A DNA stretch of 64,000 bases from Bacillota bacterium (GTDB lineage: Bacteria > Bacillota > Clostridia > Christensenellales > UMGS416): assembly GCA_023421955.1 (NCBI GenBank), contig JAEZSE010000023.1:68485-132484 (forward strand). The letters run 5' to 3'. Position 1 is the first letter of the stretch. Every line of letters starts with the position of its first letter. Below are positions 9,401-18,075 of this stretch, piece by piece. The notes below the pieces were generated by a model. That model was not told where the DNA came from and searched no databases. It worked only from the letters and a program-made list of their open reading frames with translations. The position numbers were made by a program, and so were the translations under genes.

Positions 9401-10725
9401 CGCCTGTAGCCTTGGCTACAAGAGCAGTCTTCACCGTAGAAATGCGCAAACGCCACACCATCCTCTGCCCGGAGATGTCGCCGATCCATTTCCAATTTCT
9501 GGAGGAGGCCTTTCGTTGCTCCGGCTACAATTTAGTGGTGTTGCCCTATTCTGACCGGGAGCTCATCCAGGAAGGAGTCAAATACGTCAACAACGACGCC
9601 TGCTACCCCTCCATGCTGGTGGTGGGCCAGATCATGTACGCGCTGAAGTCCGGGCAATATGACCTCAACAATGTCTCTGTGGTCATCAGCCAGACCGGCG
9701 GCGGCTGCCGGGCCACCAACTACATCACCTTCATCCGCAAGGCGCTGCAAAGCGCCGGTTATGGACACATCCCTGTGATTTCCATCAATGCGGCGGGGCT
9801 GGAGAAAAACCCCGGCATGCGCTACACGCTGGGCCTTGCCAAGCGGGCAATGATGGCGATTGTGTATGGCGACCTGTTGCTTCGCGTCACATTGCGCACC
9901 CGGCCCTATGAGCGCTTCCCCGGCTCGGCAGACAGCCTTTGCCGGGTGTGGTCTGCCAGATGCCGCGCTGCACTGGCTAAAGGTTCCATGGCTGAATATC
10001 GGCGCAACCTGCGCGCCATTGTAAAGGCTTTTGATGCGCTGGAGCTCACCGATGAGAAAAAACCCCGCGTGGGCGTGGTGGGCGAGATCCTGGTGAAATT
10101 CCACCCGCTGGCCAATAACGACATCGTGGGCACACTCGAAGCAGAAGGCGCGGAGGCCGTGGTGCCAGACCTTATGGATATGCTGCTCTATTCCAGTTGG
10201 AATTCCAATTACAAAGTGAAGTATATGGCGGGCAGCCGCCTGAAAAAGCTTGGCGGCAATATTGCGATTTGGTATATGGAGCGCATGCGGCGCGACATGG
10301 TAAAGGCTCTCCGGCATAGCACCCGCTTCGGCGTGCCAAAAGGCATTTGGGAGATGGCGCAGCTGGCAAGCCAGGTCACCTCCGTGGGCATCCACACCGG
10401 CGAGGGTTGGCTGCTCACCGCCGAAATGCTGGAGCTCATGGAATCGGGAGTGCGCAACATCGCCTGCCTGCAGCCTTTCGCCTGCCTGCCCAACCACATC
10501 ACCGGAAAAGGGGTCATCAAAGAGCTGCGCCGGTTACACCCGGAGGCCAATATCACAGCCATCGATTATGACCCAGGCGCCAGCGAAGTGAACCAATTGA
10601 ACCGCCTGAAGCTCATGCTGGCAGTGGCCCACCAGCGCATGGATGCCAAACAGGCAGATATAGAAAATATGCCAGAGGGAATCGAGAGTGACATGGAGGG
10701 CTTCTCGGCGAGAAGCAGAGGTTGA
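6424..10725 (+). CDS. Fused 2-hydroxyacyl-CoA dehydratase activase (BadF/HgdC ATPase, CoA-activase superfamily)
   Basis: A 1,433-residue protein of the large fused activase family (COG1924 + COG3580/3581 type). Two acetate-kinase-fold ATPase modules are visible, one starting 'LGLDIGSTTIKVAIL' at residue 4 and one 'FLGIDAGSTTTKLALI' near residue 320, each with a cysteine-bearing loop ('ICAGGTGSF', 'ACSSGCGSF') that in relatives binds a bridging [4Fe-4S] cluster. A DUF2229-type module follows ('IPRVLNLYENYPFWHTLLTDLGF'), then dehydratase-like regions. Relatives inject a high-energy electron by ATP hydrolysis. GTG 6415 is an alternative start; neither has a strong ribosome site. No dehydratase subunits lie nearby. 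Confidence 0.9.
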   Translation: MKTYHSLGLDIGSTTIKVAILDQNGSLVFSRYRRHHADTRNTLRELLSEAQSAFPTQIIRACVTGSGGITLAAQLAIPFRQEVIASTEAVRRLVPGVDVAVELGGEDAKITYFSGTVEQRMNGICAGGTGSFLDQMAALLNTDTKGLDALAAGAKTVYPIASRCGVFAKSDVQSLINEGATRADIAASVFQSVVNQTISGLACGKPIRGRIAFLGGPLHFLPTLRARFETSLRSHGNTFAHPSDSHLFAAIGAAYLSGAEKPAHISELLARFVGLNGVQAHEADRMAPLFANREQYDDFLARHRKATVQRATLAEYEGDCFLGIDAGSTTTKLALISTGGALLHSRYGSNRGRPLDLLVGYLRELYSLLPEKARIANACVTGYGEGLIKAALAVDIGEIETVAHAKAAARFCPEVDMILDIGGQDMKFLRVRNGAIDSILLNEACSSGCGSFLETFAGGLELSAEQFGQEALFGKHPIDLGSRCTVFMNSRVKQAQKEGAGVDDISAGLAYSVVKNALMKVIKLRSPDELGSHPVVQGGTFLNDAVLRAFEQIAGVDAIRPDIAGLMGAYGAALIAQERHEAGQVSTLADAEALDGFACKTSHTRCGCCGNNCLLTVNRFPSGGRFISGNRCERGLGLGTGKSDLPNLFAWKFDRVFGYQSLPADTAPRGVIGIPRVLNLYENYPFWHTLLTDLGFSVLLSPPSDKALYERGMESIPSESACYPAKLAHGHIMKLIDAGVKVILYPSVAYEKREDTGAGNCFNCPIVTSYTENIRNNVDELRQPGIRFLNPFLSLNGKRGLAVRLTLVFQPFGVGIHEVRRAVDRAWAEQERYRSDVRAKGEETLQYLERTGKTGIVLAGRPYHIDPEINHGIPELLCSYGYAVLSEDSVAHLGRIARPLQVVDQWAYHTRLYAAASFAGTQANLELVQLNSFGCGLDAITVDEVQRITHSHGKVFTVLKIDEINNLGNVRIRLRSLQAAIAERARRGVLPTAPVALATRAVFTVEMRKRHTILCPEMSPIHFQFLEEAFRCSGYNLVVLPYSDRELIQEGVKYVNNDACYPSMLVVGQIMYALKSGQYDLNNVSVVISQTGGGCRATNYITFIRKALQSAGYGHIPVISINAAGLEKNPGMRYTLGLAKRAMMAIVYGDLLLRVTLRTRPYERFPGSADSLCRVWSARCRAALAKGSMAEYRRNLRAIVKAFDALELTDEKKPRVGVVGEILVKFHPLANNDIVGTLEAEGAEAVVPDLMDMLLYSSWNSNYKVKYMAGSRLKKLGGNIAIWYMERMRRDMVKALRHSTRFGVPKGIWEMAQLASQVTSVGIHTGEGWLLTAEMLELMESGVRNIACLQPFACLPNHITGKGVIKELRRLHPEANITAIDYDPGASEVNQLNRLKLMLAVAHQRMDAKQADIENMPEGIESDMEGFSARSRG

Positions 10726-10742
10726 CAAACGACTACTGACTA

Positions 10743-11780
10743 TTATTTTTTATTTCCAGCCAGAAACACCACATTCATCGCCACCTGCTCCACAGCCGTC
10801 TGTTCGCCAAACAAGCCCTGCTTGATGCCAGTGTCGGCATCCACACACAATTCAATGATATGGGTCAGCTCATCCTTTGCCCACTTCCCAGCCTGCCTGG
10901 CTGCAGCTTCCACGGCAAAGGGCGGCGCACCCAGCAACGGCGCCAGCTGGCGGGCTTGCGCGTTTCGCCCGGCCGCCTTCACCGCAGCCAGCAGCCTTGC
11001 CTGCCGCTCGATGAGCGAGAGCATCGCCATGCCGCCCTCATTTTCACCGGTCAACGCCCGCAGCTTCATCATCGCTTGGGCTCCTTGCCCGGCAAACAGA
11101 CTGTCTATCACCTGAAAAACCTTTGATTCCTGCGTCTGGATGCACACAGCCTCAATGTTTTCACGAGCCACAGCCTTGCCTGCACCGGCATGCGCACACG
11201 CTTTCCCCATCTCATGGTTCAGCTGCTCCAGGTCCATGCCGCAATAACCAATCATAAAGCGGGCAGCCTCGCGGCTGATTGTGCAGTCATACCGCTTGGC
11301 GATCTTGGCGAGTTGGGCTGCCAACTCGTCTTCCCCAAGGCGGTCAAAAGCCACAATATCGGCGGATTTCACAAGCTGCTTCCAGGCGGCTTTCACGGTG
11401 TCCGGCTCGGCACGCAACAAAAAAACCAGACAGGTGGTGTCCGGAAAGTTGCCGGTCAACTGCTCCAACTCCGCCAGCTCCTGCTTTGCGTCCAAACCAG
11501 AGCCTCTGGCGCCTTTAGCAATTGGCGGGTAATCCCGCACTACGACCAGACGCCTTTCGGTCATAAATGGCAACGTTTCCGCCGCCCGGCGGATCTCGGC
11601 GGCGTTGGCATGCTCGTTTTCCAGCAGCAGGAAGTTGAGGGGCTCCAGCTCTGCCGGCACCAGCCGCGCCTTGAGTGCCTCCAAAGCCCTGTCCTTCACA
11701 TATTCCTCCGGTCCGTGGAACACAAAGATGCCCCCCATGTCACCGGAGTTGATCCTATTGAAAATTTCCCTGTAGCCCAT
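10743..11780 (-). CDS. holA: DNA polymerase III delta subunit (clamp loader)
   Basis: About 345 residues, the usual size for HolA, which opens the beta clamp as part of the clamp loader. The N-terminal 'GGIFVFHGPEEYVKDRALEALKARLVP' is the family's modified P-loop region, followed by 'FMTERRLVVVRDYPP' and the C-terminal collar helices ('LLAAVKAAGRNAQARQLAPLLGAPPFAVEAAARQA'). ATG 11780 is chosen because upstream residues are not conserved in type and come from the comEC frame; it overlaps the end of comEC by 26 bp. The comEC–holA order is common in Bacillota. Confidence 0.92.
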   Translation of the reverse strand: MGYREIFNRINSGDMGGIFVFHGPEEYVKDRALEALKARLVPAELEPLNFLLLENEHANAAEIRRAAETLPFMTERRLVVVRDYPPIAKGARGSGLDAKQELAELEQLTGNFPDTTCLVFLLRAEPDTVKAAWKQLVKSADIVAFDRLGEDELAAQLAKIAKRYDCTISREAARFMIGYCGMDLEQLNHEMGKACAHAGAGKAVARENIEAVCIQTQESKVFQVIDSLFAGQGAQAMMKLRALTGENEGGMAMLSLIERQARLLAAVKAAGRNAQARQLAPLLGAPPFAVEAAARQAGKWAKDELTHIIELCVDADTGIKQGLFGEQTAVEQVAMNVVFLAGNKK

Positions 11781-14022
11781 CGGCCCAACCGCCAATCCAC
11801 GGGGCCAGCGCCATCGCGCCTTCCCACTGCAAGATTTCGAAGCTGCCAGCCTCCACGATATTATACCGGGGAACGGCTCCTGCCGCAATCTCACCGGGAA
11901 GCACCAACCCCAGCCACGGTGTCTGTATCAGTTCATCTGCCCGCTTACCAGCTTTAGCAGCGAGCAGCAGCAATACGCTGCCACTGGAAAACCACTTCGC
12001 TGCGCCAATGGCTGCGGGGGCATCCGGCGCAAACGCGGCAGTACCCCCACCGGCGGGCAGCAGAAGAACCAGCCCGTCTTCACCGGCCACGCAGGCAAAC
12101 GGGCCGCTTTCTGCCGCCATAGGCTCCATGCCGCGCATCGCTGCCCTTGTCAGAAATGGCTTGGCATCCTGATCCTCCAGCCACCGGCCGGGCACATATA
12201 GCCGCTCCACACGGATGTTGCCAAGGCCATCAAACCAATCCTCATCCTCCGGCGGCTCATTGGAAAGCACATACAGCCCTTGCAACTGCCCCACACCCAC
12301 GCTGGCCAGATAACCGCCCATGCTGTTAATGCCAGGTGCGCAGGCAGCATAACGGGCACTCCCCTGCCGCCAGGCCACACTCAGGGAGCTATGGCCTTCC
12401 GCCACCACTGTGGCATCCCCACGACGCGCGGCGAGGGCCGGCGACAGGGGGCTCAGCATTAAAGCCCCCACCAGCGCCAGCGCCGCAAACACCGCCATCC
12501 GCCCGCGTCCCTGTTTGGGGAACCGGGCAATGGACGGAGAAGCCAGCAGTGCCAGCACCACAAAGGCAGCTGCCAGCCATATAGGGGGTGATGCCACCGG
12601 CAGCGTTGCGGCAGACCAGGAGAGGATCTTCACATTCTGCAAGTAAAACCCGGTGTAGCCATCGAGCAGGCCGCCCAACAGAGAAGCCACCGGCGTAAAC
12701 GGGCTCGCGGCCAGCAACGCCATACCGCCCAGCTGCATCACAAAAGAGGTGGGAACCAGCACCAGATTAGCAAAGGGTGAGACCAGCGAAACATTGTTGA
12801 AGTAGCCCACGATCACCGGCAGTGCCACGATGGTCACGCACACAGTCACGGCCAGCGCACCGGTGAAGCGCTTCATCCACTTCCTCTCCGGCATGCGGCG
12901 CATCAGTGGGGCCAGCCACAAAAACATCGCCGCCGTGGCCGCAAAGGAGAGCTGGAACCCGGCGTTATACAAATCCAGCGGGTTGACCAGTAGAATCAGG
13001 GTTGCTGCAGCACCCAGCGAGCTCAAAGGGTCGTAACGCCGAGCAGTCACCAATGCGCCCATGCCCACCAGCCACATCGCCGCAGCGCGGAGCACCGAGG
13101 GGGTGGGCCCGGCAAACAGCACATAGGCGGCCATCACCAAAAAGCTTGCCGCCAGAGAAACCGGCATGGGCAGCCGCAGCTTACGGCACAGCAGCCAGGC
13201 TGCTCCGGCTGTGAGCGAAATGTTAAGGCCGGACACTGCCAGCAGGTGCGCCACGCCCAGATCCATAAAGGCGCGACGGGTCTCTCCGTCAATATTGCTG
13301 GTGTTGCCGGAGAGCAGGGCATCGACAAGCGCCGCGTTGTCCGGCTTGAGATAGCGGTTGAGCGTGTCTTGCGCATATTGCCGGGCACGCTCCGGTAAAT
13401 CAAGCAGCGATGACTGCCGCTCCGCCCTTGTGAACTCCGCTTCCGCCGCAAACCCGGAAAACCGCACACCCTCTCGCATATACCAGCCGCGCACATTGAA
13501 ACCGCCGAAATACTGGCTGGATTGGGGCCGCTCCAACTCCGCCTCCGGCGTGAGCAGCAAGTCACCGGCCCTACCCCGCCCATCGCCGCGCAGCACCGTG
13601 AGCGCCACCCGGCCTTCCACCGCCTTCCCACCGATGGCCACATCCTCCAGCACATAACCGGCATAACCGCCGGAGGTCGTATGTGCCTCTACGATTCGGC
13701 CCTCCAGCCCCACTGGCCCAGCGGGTGCCCATGGATCGTCGGCCCATACAGGGATTGCACCAGCAGCCAATGTGTAGCCGGTAGCAAAGGCCAGCGCCAT
13801 CGCCGGCACAAGGATGTTTTTCTGGTTGCGTAACATCAAGAGGCAAGTGACCGCCAGCGCGGCTGTGACGATGAATCCCACCGGCAGCCAAAGCGGCAGC
13901 GAAGTGCAGCTGGCAATGCCCAGGCATAAATAGATCGCGAATGCAAACAAAGGGCGCTCCACAAGCACCCGAGGGTGCGGGAGGAGCGCTTCAAACTCAG
14001 ATTGGAGGGTGACAGGCTCCAT
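11755..14022 (-). CDS. comEC: ComEC/Rec2 competence channel protein
   Basis: A 755-residue membrane protein forming the DNA uptake channel. The N-terminal hydrophobic block and DUF4131-like OB region come first, then the Competence domain from about residue 215 ('KPDNAALVDALLSGNTSNIDGETRRAFMDLGVAHLLAVSGLNISL', split here by family motifs), with many transmembrane segments. The C-terminal part from about residue 505 aligns in layout with the metallo-beta-lactamase domain ('GDATVVAEGHSSLSVAW'), but the place for HxHxDH reads 'SNEPPEDEDWFDGL'. It therefore probably lacks metal-dependent nuclease activity. Its ATG overlaps the MBL gene stop (TGATG). Confidence 0.9.
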   Translation of the reverse strand: MEPVTLQSEFEALLPHPRVLVERPLFAFAIYLCLGIASCTSLPLWLPVGFIVTAALAVTCLLMLRNQKNILVPAMALAFATGYTLAAGAIPVWADDPWAPAGPVGLEGRIVEAHTTSGGYAGYVLEDVAIGGKAVEGRVALTVLRGDGRGRAGDLLLTPEAELERPQSSQYFGGFNVRGWYMREGVRFSGFAAEAEFTRAERQSSLLDLPERARQYAQDTLNRYLKPDNAALVDALLSGNTSNIDGETRRAFMDLGVAHLLAVSGLNISLTAGAAWLLCRKLRLPMPVSLAASFLVMAAYVLFAGPTPSVLRAAAMWLVGMGALVTARRYDPLSSLGAAATLILLVNPLDLYNAGFQLSFAATAAMFLWLAPLMRRMPERKWMKRFTGALAVTVCVTIVALPVIVGYFNNVSLVSPFANLVLVPTSFVMQLGGMALLAASPFTPVASLLGGLLDGYTGFYLQNVKILSWSAATLPVASPPIWLAAAFVVLALLASPSIARFPKQGRGRMAVFAALALVGALMLSPLSPALAARRGDATVVAEGHSSLSVAWRQGSARYAACAPGINSMGGYLASVGVGQLQGLYVLSNEPPEDEDWFDGLGNIRVERLYVPGRWLEDQDAKPFLTRAAMRGMEPMAAESGPFACVAGEDGLVLLLPAGGGTAAFAPDAPAAIGAAKWFSSGSVLLLLAAKAGKRADELIQTPWLGLVLPGEIAAGAVPRYNIVEAGSFEILQWEGAMALAPWIGGWADGLQGNFQ

Positions 14023-14753
14023 CAGAGCTCGTAGCTGAAGCCTTCCTGGGCCATTTCTGCCCAGGGGCAGGCCTGTTGGGCTTCAGCGAGGAGCAGTGCC
14101 TCATCGTCCTCCGGGCGGAAATGGGTGATCAACACCCGTTTGGCACCGGCCTCTGCGCCCACTTGGGCGGCAAGCTTCGCTGAGAGGTGTGGCTTATCCT
14201 CAGACCACTCATTGTGGGGAAAACTTCCATCGATCAACAAAAGGTCAACGCCAGCAGCAAACCCGGAAAAACCGGGTGTTGTATTTAGGTCGCCGGAAAA
14301 AACCAGCGTATTTCCATCGTGGCATACTTTCACCGCATTGCAGGGCACCAGGTGGCGTGTGGAAAAGAAACTCAGGTCCAAGCCCAGAAAATCAATCCGG
14401 TCACCCCCACGCACCACATGGGCATCAAAGGCTGAATCATTCAGGATCATTTCAGCCACGGCCTGCGGATTCTCCGGCAGCAGCACCGGCAACGGCCCAT
14501 TCCTCAATCCCTTTCCCAGGAAATAGGGGATCGCATAGCGCAGCACCATCATGTCGCCCATGTGGTCGCTGTGCAGGTGCGAGAGCACGATTCCGTCCAA
14601 CTCAGGAAGTGTGCAATGCTGCAGCAGTTTGCCGAGGATGCCGCAGCCACAGTCCAGCAAAAGCCTTTTCCCGCCTGCTTCCAGCAAGTATCCGGAGCAG
14701 GCTGAACCGGCCTTGGGCCAGGGGCCGTATTTACCTAACACAGTGAGCTTCAT
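14022..14753 (-). CDS. MBL-fold metallo-hydrolase (RNase Z/PhnP-like)
   Basis: A 243-residue soluble hydrolase with intact metallo-beta-lactamase ligands: 'SHLHSDHMGDM' (HxHxDH) near residue 68, 'FSGDLNTTPG' and the C-terminal 'LITHFRPEDD'. The group resembles RNase Z- or PhnP-like phosphodiesterases; the substrate is unknown. ATG 14753 has AAAGGGTG about 7 bp upstream; the longer frame is less likely. It is the first gene of the operon that runs into comEC by a TGATG overlap, so this intact MBL enzyme is translationally coupled to a ComEC whose own MBL domain looks dead. Confidence 0.88.
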   Translation of the reverse strand: MKLTVLGKYGPWPKAGSACSGYLLEAGGKRLLLDCGCGILGKLLQHCTLPELDGIVLSHLHSDHMGDMMVLRYAIPYFLGKGLRNGPLPVLLPENPQAVAEMILNDSAFDAHVVRGGDRIDFLGLDLSFFSTRHLVPCNAVKVCHDGNTLVFSGDLNTTPGFSGFAAGVDLLLIDGSFPHNEWSEDKPHLSAKLAAQVGAEAGAKRVLITHFRPEDDEALLLAEAQQACPWAEMAQEGFSYEL

Positions 14754-14829
14754 GGGGCACACCCTTTCATCATGCCAAAAATGGGCAATTATGGTAAGAT
14801 TATAACACACAACACAGACAGGTGATCAA

Positions 14830-15609
14830 ATGCGCGACAGAATCTTGCAGGAATTGAAGAAGCTGGAAGAAGCCCACGACATCAAGGTGCTCCTGGCAGT
14901 GGAGTCCGGTAGCCGGGGCTGGGGGTTCCCTTCGGCAGACAGCGACTATGACGCCCGGTTTATCTACCTGCACAAGCCAGACTGGTATATATCGGTGAAT
15001 GAAAAGCGAGATGTGATTGATCTGCCCTGCGATGGGGTGCTGGATATCAACGGCTGGGATTTGCGCAAGACACTGCGGCTGTTCCTCCAGTCAAACCTGC
15101 CGCTGCTGGAATGGCTGCAATCTCCGGTCAAATATGCGGAGAACGGCCCGTTCGCCTCTGCACTCAGGGCGTTGATCCCGCAGTTCTTCTCACCGGTGCA
15201 TGGGATGCACCACTATTTCCACACTGCGAAGAACAAGATGGCTGGCGACGACGAATCATCCATCAGGCTCAAGCGCTATTTTTATATGCTGCGGCCATTG
15301 CTGGCCTGCCTGTGGATCGAGAAATACGGCTCCTGTCCACCGATGGATTTTGAAAGCCTACTGGCTGGCTCCCGGTTGGATGATCGCTTATTGGCCGAAA
15401 TTGCCGCGCTGGTATCCAGAAAAGCCGCTGCAACGGAAGACGCTGCAGAGGCCCCGAACCCTGTGCTGATGGGGTTCATCAGCAGCAGCACGATGGCCCG
15501 CCTGGAACCCATCCTGGCAACCGTGGCCAAAACACCGCATGGAGATGTAGAGGATCTGAACCGGCTCTTCCGGCAAACACTGCGCGATGATTGGCATGAA
15601 GGAGCGTGA
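14830..15609 (+). CDS. Predicted nucleotidyltransferase (RlaP/YcgL-like, MNT fold)
   Basis: A 259-residue protein of the minimal-nucleotidyltransferase superfamily, RlaP/YcgL-like group. The active-site pattern 'ESGSRGWGFPSADSDYDARFIY' near residue 26 gives the GS...DxD motif; helical 'LRKTLRLFLQSNLPLLEWLQSP' follows, as in this family. It may transfer a nucleotide to RNA or protein; RlaP proteins are named for association with RNA ligases, none of which is seen here. The start has AGGTGATC just upstream. It overlaps the next gene's GTG frame and is coupled to that paralogue. Confidence 0.82.
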   Translation: MRDRILQELKKLEEAHDIKVLLAVESGSRGWGFPSADSDYDARFIYLHKPDWYISVNEKRDVIDLPCDGVLDINGWDLRKTLRLFLQSNLPLLEWLQSPVKYAENGPFASALRALIPQFFSPVHGMHHYFHTAKNKMAGDDESSIRLKRYFYMLRPLLACLWIEKYGSCPPMDFESLLAGSRLDDRLLAEIAALVSRKAAATEDAAEAPNPVLMGFISSSTMARLEPILATVAKTPHGDVEDLNRLFRQTLRDDWHEGA

Positions 15610-15614
15610 CCGGT

Positions 15615-16619
15615 ATGGATCAGTCTGCACTATTGGAATTGATCAAAACCGATCGGTATGATTTCCTGCGCAAGCACGAAAACCTGGGTGGCAATATCCT
15701 GATCCTGACAGTGGCTGGCTCCCATGCCTACGGCACCAGCATGGCCAGCAGCGACATCGACCTGCGCGGCGTGACGGTGGAGACCCGTCGCGATGTGCTC
15801 GGGCTTTCCTTCTTTGAGCAATTTGAGGAGCGGGAGACCGACACGGTGGTGTATGGACTCAAAAAGTTTGTTGGGCTCTGCCTGGAGTGCAACCCAAACA
15901 TGATGGAGCTGCTGGGCACTGACGAGGAGCAATGCGCCATACTGACGGAGGAAGGCCGCCTGCTCAGGCGGAACGCGAGCCTTTTCCTATCAAAGCGGGC
16001 AATCCATAGTTTTGGCAATTACGCCACCGCGCAGCTCCACCGGCTGCAAAACGCACTGGCAAGAGATGCCCAAGACCAAGCCGAGGCGGAGGAGCACATC
16101 CTGCACAGGGTGCAGTCGCAGATGGATCACCTTTCCAGAAGCTTTCCGGCATTAACCGGCGGCAAATTGAAGCTTTATCAGGATCAATCGAATAAGCCCG
16201 ACATGGAATCAGAGATTTTCATGGACGTGGAGCTTGCCCACTTCCCCCTGCGAGATTTCAAAACCGTTTATCATGGGTTGAGCGCCGTTGTGCGTGATTA
16301 CGCCGCAATCAACCACCGCAACAACAAGCGGGACTTGCCGCATTTATTCAAGCATGCCATGCACCTGCTCAGGCTGCTGGCCACCGGCACTGATATCCTT
16401 GCAGGCCGTGGCATCGTCACCCATCGGGCTCATGAGCAGGAGCTGTTTCTATCCATCCGCAAGGGCGAACTGAGTTTCGAGAAGATTTTTGAGCAAGTGG
16501 ATGTGTTTGAAGAGAAATTCCGCCAAGCTGCAGAGCAAACAGTGCTGCCGGAGCAGCCTGATACCAAAGCCGTAGAGGAAATGCTGATTGAGATCTACCA
16601 AAAACGCCTGAAAATCTGA
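15615..16619 (+). CDS. Second RlaP-like nucleotidyltransferase
   Basis: A 334-residue protein with the same fold: 'LTVAGSHAYGTSMASSDIDLRGV' near residue 33 gives GS...SDID, followed by 'EKETDTVVYGLKKF'-type sequence (here 'ERETDTVVYGLKKFVGLCLECNPNMMELL'). The C-terminal half is helical with 'HAMHLLRLLATGTDILAGRGI', typical of this family. ATG 15615 is chosen over GTG 15606, because GGAG at 15601 would be too close to the latter. It starts 5 bp after its paralogue. The stop abuts the histidine kinase stop on the other strand. The shared substrate is unknown. Confidence 0.82.
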   Translation: MDQSALLELIKTDRYDFLRKHENLGGNILILTVAGSHAYGTSMASSDIDLRGVTVETRRDVLGLSFFEQFEERETDTVVYGLKKFVGLCLECNPNMMELLGTDEEQCAILTEEGRLLRRNASLFLSKRAIHSFGNYATAQLHRLQNALARDAQDQAEAEEHILHRVQSQMDHLSRSFPALTGGKLKLYQDQSNKPDMESEIFMDVELAHFPLRDFKTVYHGLSAVVRDYAAINHRNNKRDLPHLFKHAMHLLRLLATGTDILAGRGIVTHRAHEQELFLSIRKGELSFEKIFEQVDVFEEKFRQAAEQTVLPEQPDTKAVEEMLIEIYQKRLKI

Positions 16620-18074
16620 CTACTCCCTCGGAAGCGTGATCACAAACATGGACCCCTTCCCCTGCTCGCTGGAAAGACTGATCATGCCCCCGTGCATGCC
16701 GATGATCCGGCGGGCGATGGCCAAGCCCAGGCCGCTGCCGCCATCACTGGGCCGGGCAGCATCGCCTCGCACGAACTCATCGAAGATGGCATGCTTCATG
16801 TTGTCTGCGATGCCCACACCGTCGTCGCCGATGCACAGGCGTAAAAGCCCAGGCTCGGTGGATAGCTTCACAATGAGCGTGGTGCCCGCGGGGTTGTATT
16901 TCAAAGCGTTGGCAATGATGTTGGAAAGCGCCCGCCAAAGCTCATCCCGGTCGAAACAGGCTGCCACGGCCTCCTCGGGGATATCACACTCCAGGGTAAA
17001 CCCTCGGTTTTCCACCTCAATGTAGTTCTCCGCAACCAATTCCCTCAGGAATTCGGCAAAGTCCTCCTTCTTGCGATTGAGCTTGTATTCACTGCCCTCC
17101 ATAGAGGAGTATTTGAACAGGTCGTCGATCATTTTGCTCATCGCCATGGCCTTGTCGCGGATGTAGAGCAGGTGCTTCTTCTGCTTCTCCGGATCCTCCA
17201 CCATGCCGTCGCTCAATGCCTTGGCATAACCGTAGATCGTGGTGATCGGTGTTTTCAGGTCATGGGAGATACCCATGATCATGCGCTTGCGATTTTCCTC
17301 CATCTCGCGCTTATCACGCTCTGTACCCTGCAAGCGGCCGGCCATGTAGTTGAACGCGTCGCGGATCTCCGCAAACTCCCGCTCAGCTTCAAAATCCATC
17401 CTGGTGCTGAGGTTGCCGGCGGTGACGCTGGCCAGGCCGTCGCGGATGGCCTCTAACGGGCCGGTGATCTTCAAAGCCGTGATGCGCCCATAGGCCTTGA
17501 TGGAAAACATAAACAATACGCAGAAGATGAAAACCATCAACAGCACGCTCAGAATCATCGAGCGTATGGCGCGCATTTCCGGGTTCCTCACATTGAAGAC
17601 ACTGCTCAGGTTATTTTCCAGATTGCCGACCGGAACCTTCACCACGCACATGTATTCGTTCTTGTCTTCACCCACAAACATGGCGGTGGAGTAGTAATAC
17701 TCCTCATCGGCAAAGCTGGTGACCAGACGCTTGCCATAACGGCTGGTGAGCGTGCGCAGTTCTTCATCGGTGTATTCCTGCTTCTGATCTCCTTTGTTGC
17801 CCAACACGTAAACAACCTTGTTATCCCGCAGGATCTCCACCCAACCACCGGCTCGCTGCACCGCGGTGCTGTCGATATTCTGATAGTCAGACCGCACAAT
17901 TGCCGCAGCGACCAGGTCCATGCCTTCGGCCCCGCCCATAAACGCTGCTGAAATGGCCTGCGCCATGCTTGAGGAGATCATCACCAGCAGCGGCACCAAG
18001 AGGAAGAACGACATGTAATACCGCGTAATCGTAGCGGTCAGGCTGGTGTTTCGGTTGCCAAAAAGCTTGCCCAA
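16620..18074 (-). CDS. Sensor histidine kinase (HAMP, HisKA, HATPase)
   Basis: About 484 residues: a first transmembrane segment ('YMSFFLLVPLLVMISSSM'), an extracytoplasmic domain of about 130 residues, a second transmembrane segment ('ILSVLLMVFIFCVLFMF'), a HAMP linker, the phospho-acceptor 'MIMGISHDLKTPITTIYGYAKAL' and an ATPase domain with 'NIIANALKYNP', 'GDDGVGI' and 'GGSGLGLAIARRI'. The TTG at 18074 is chosen because AAGGAG lies 9 bp upstream, inside the end of the regulator gene. Only 1 bp separates it from the regulator stop. The stimulus is unknown. Confidence 0.9.
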   Translation of the reverse strand: MGKLFGNRNTSLTATITRYYMSFFLLVPLLVMISSSMAQAISAAFMGGAEGMDLVAAAIVRSDYQNIDSTAVQRAGGWVEILRDNKVVYVLGNKGDQKQEYTDEELRTLTSRYGKRLVTSFADEEYYYSTAMFVGEDKNEYMCVVKVPVGNLENNLSSVFNVRNPEMRAIRSMILSVLLMVFIFCVLFMFSIKAYGRITALKITGPLEAIRDGLASVTAGNLSTRMDFEAEREFAEIRDAFNYMAGRLQGTERDKREMEENRKRMIMGISHDLKTPITTIYGYAKALSDGMVEDPEKQKKHLLYIRDKAMAMSKMIDDLFKYSSMEGSEYKLNRKKEDFAEFLRELVAENYIEVENRGFTLECDIPEEAVAACFDRDELWRALSNIIANALKYNPAGTTLIVKLSTEPGLLRLCIGDDGVGIADNMKHAIFDEFVRGDAARPSDGGSGLGLAIARRIIGMHGGMISLSSEQGKGSMFVITLPRE

Positions 18075-18075
18075 C

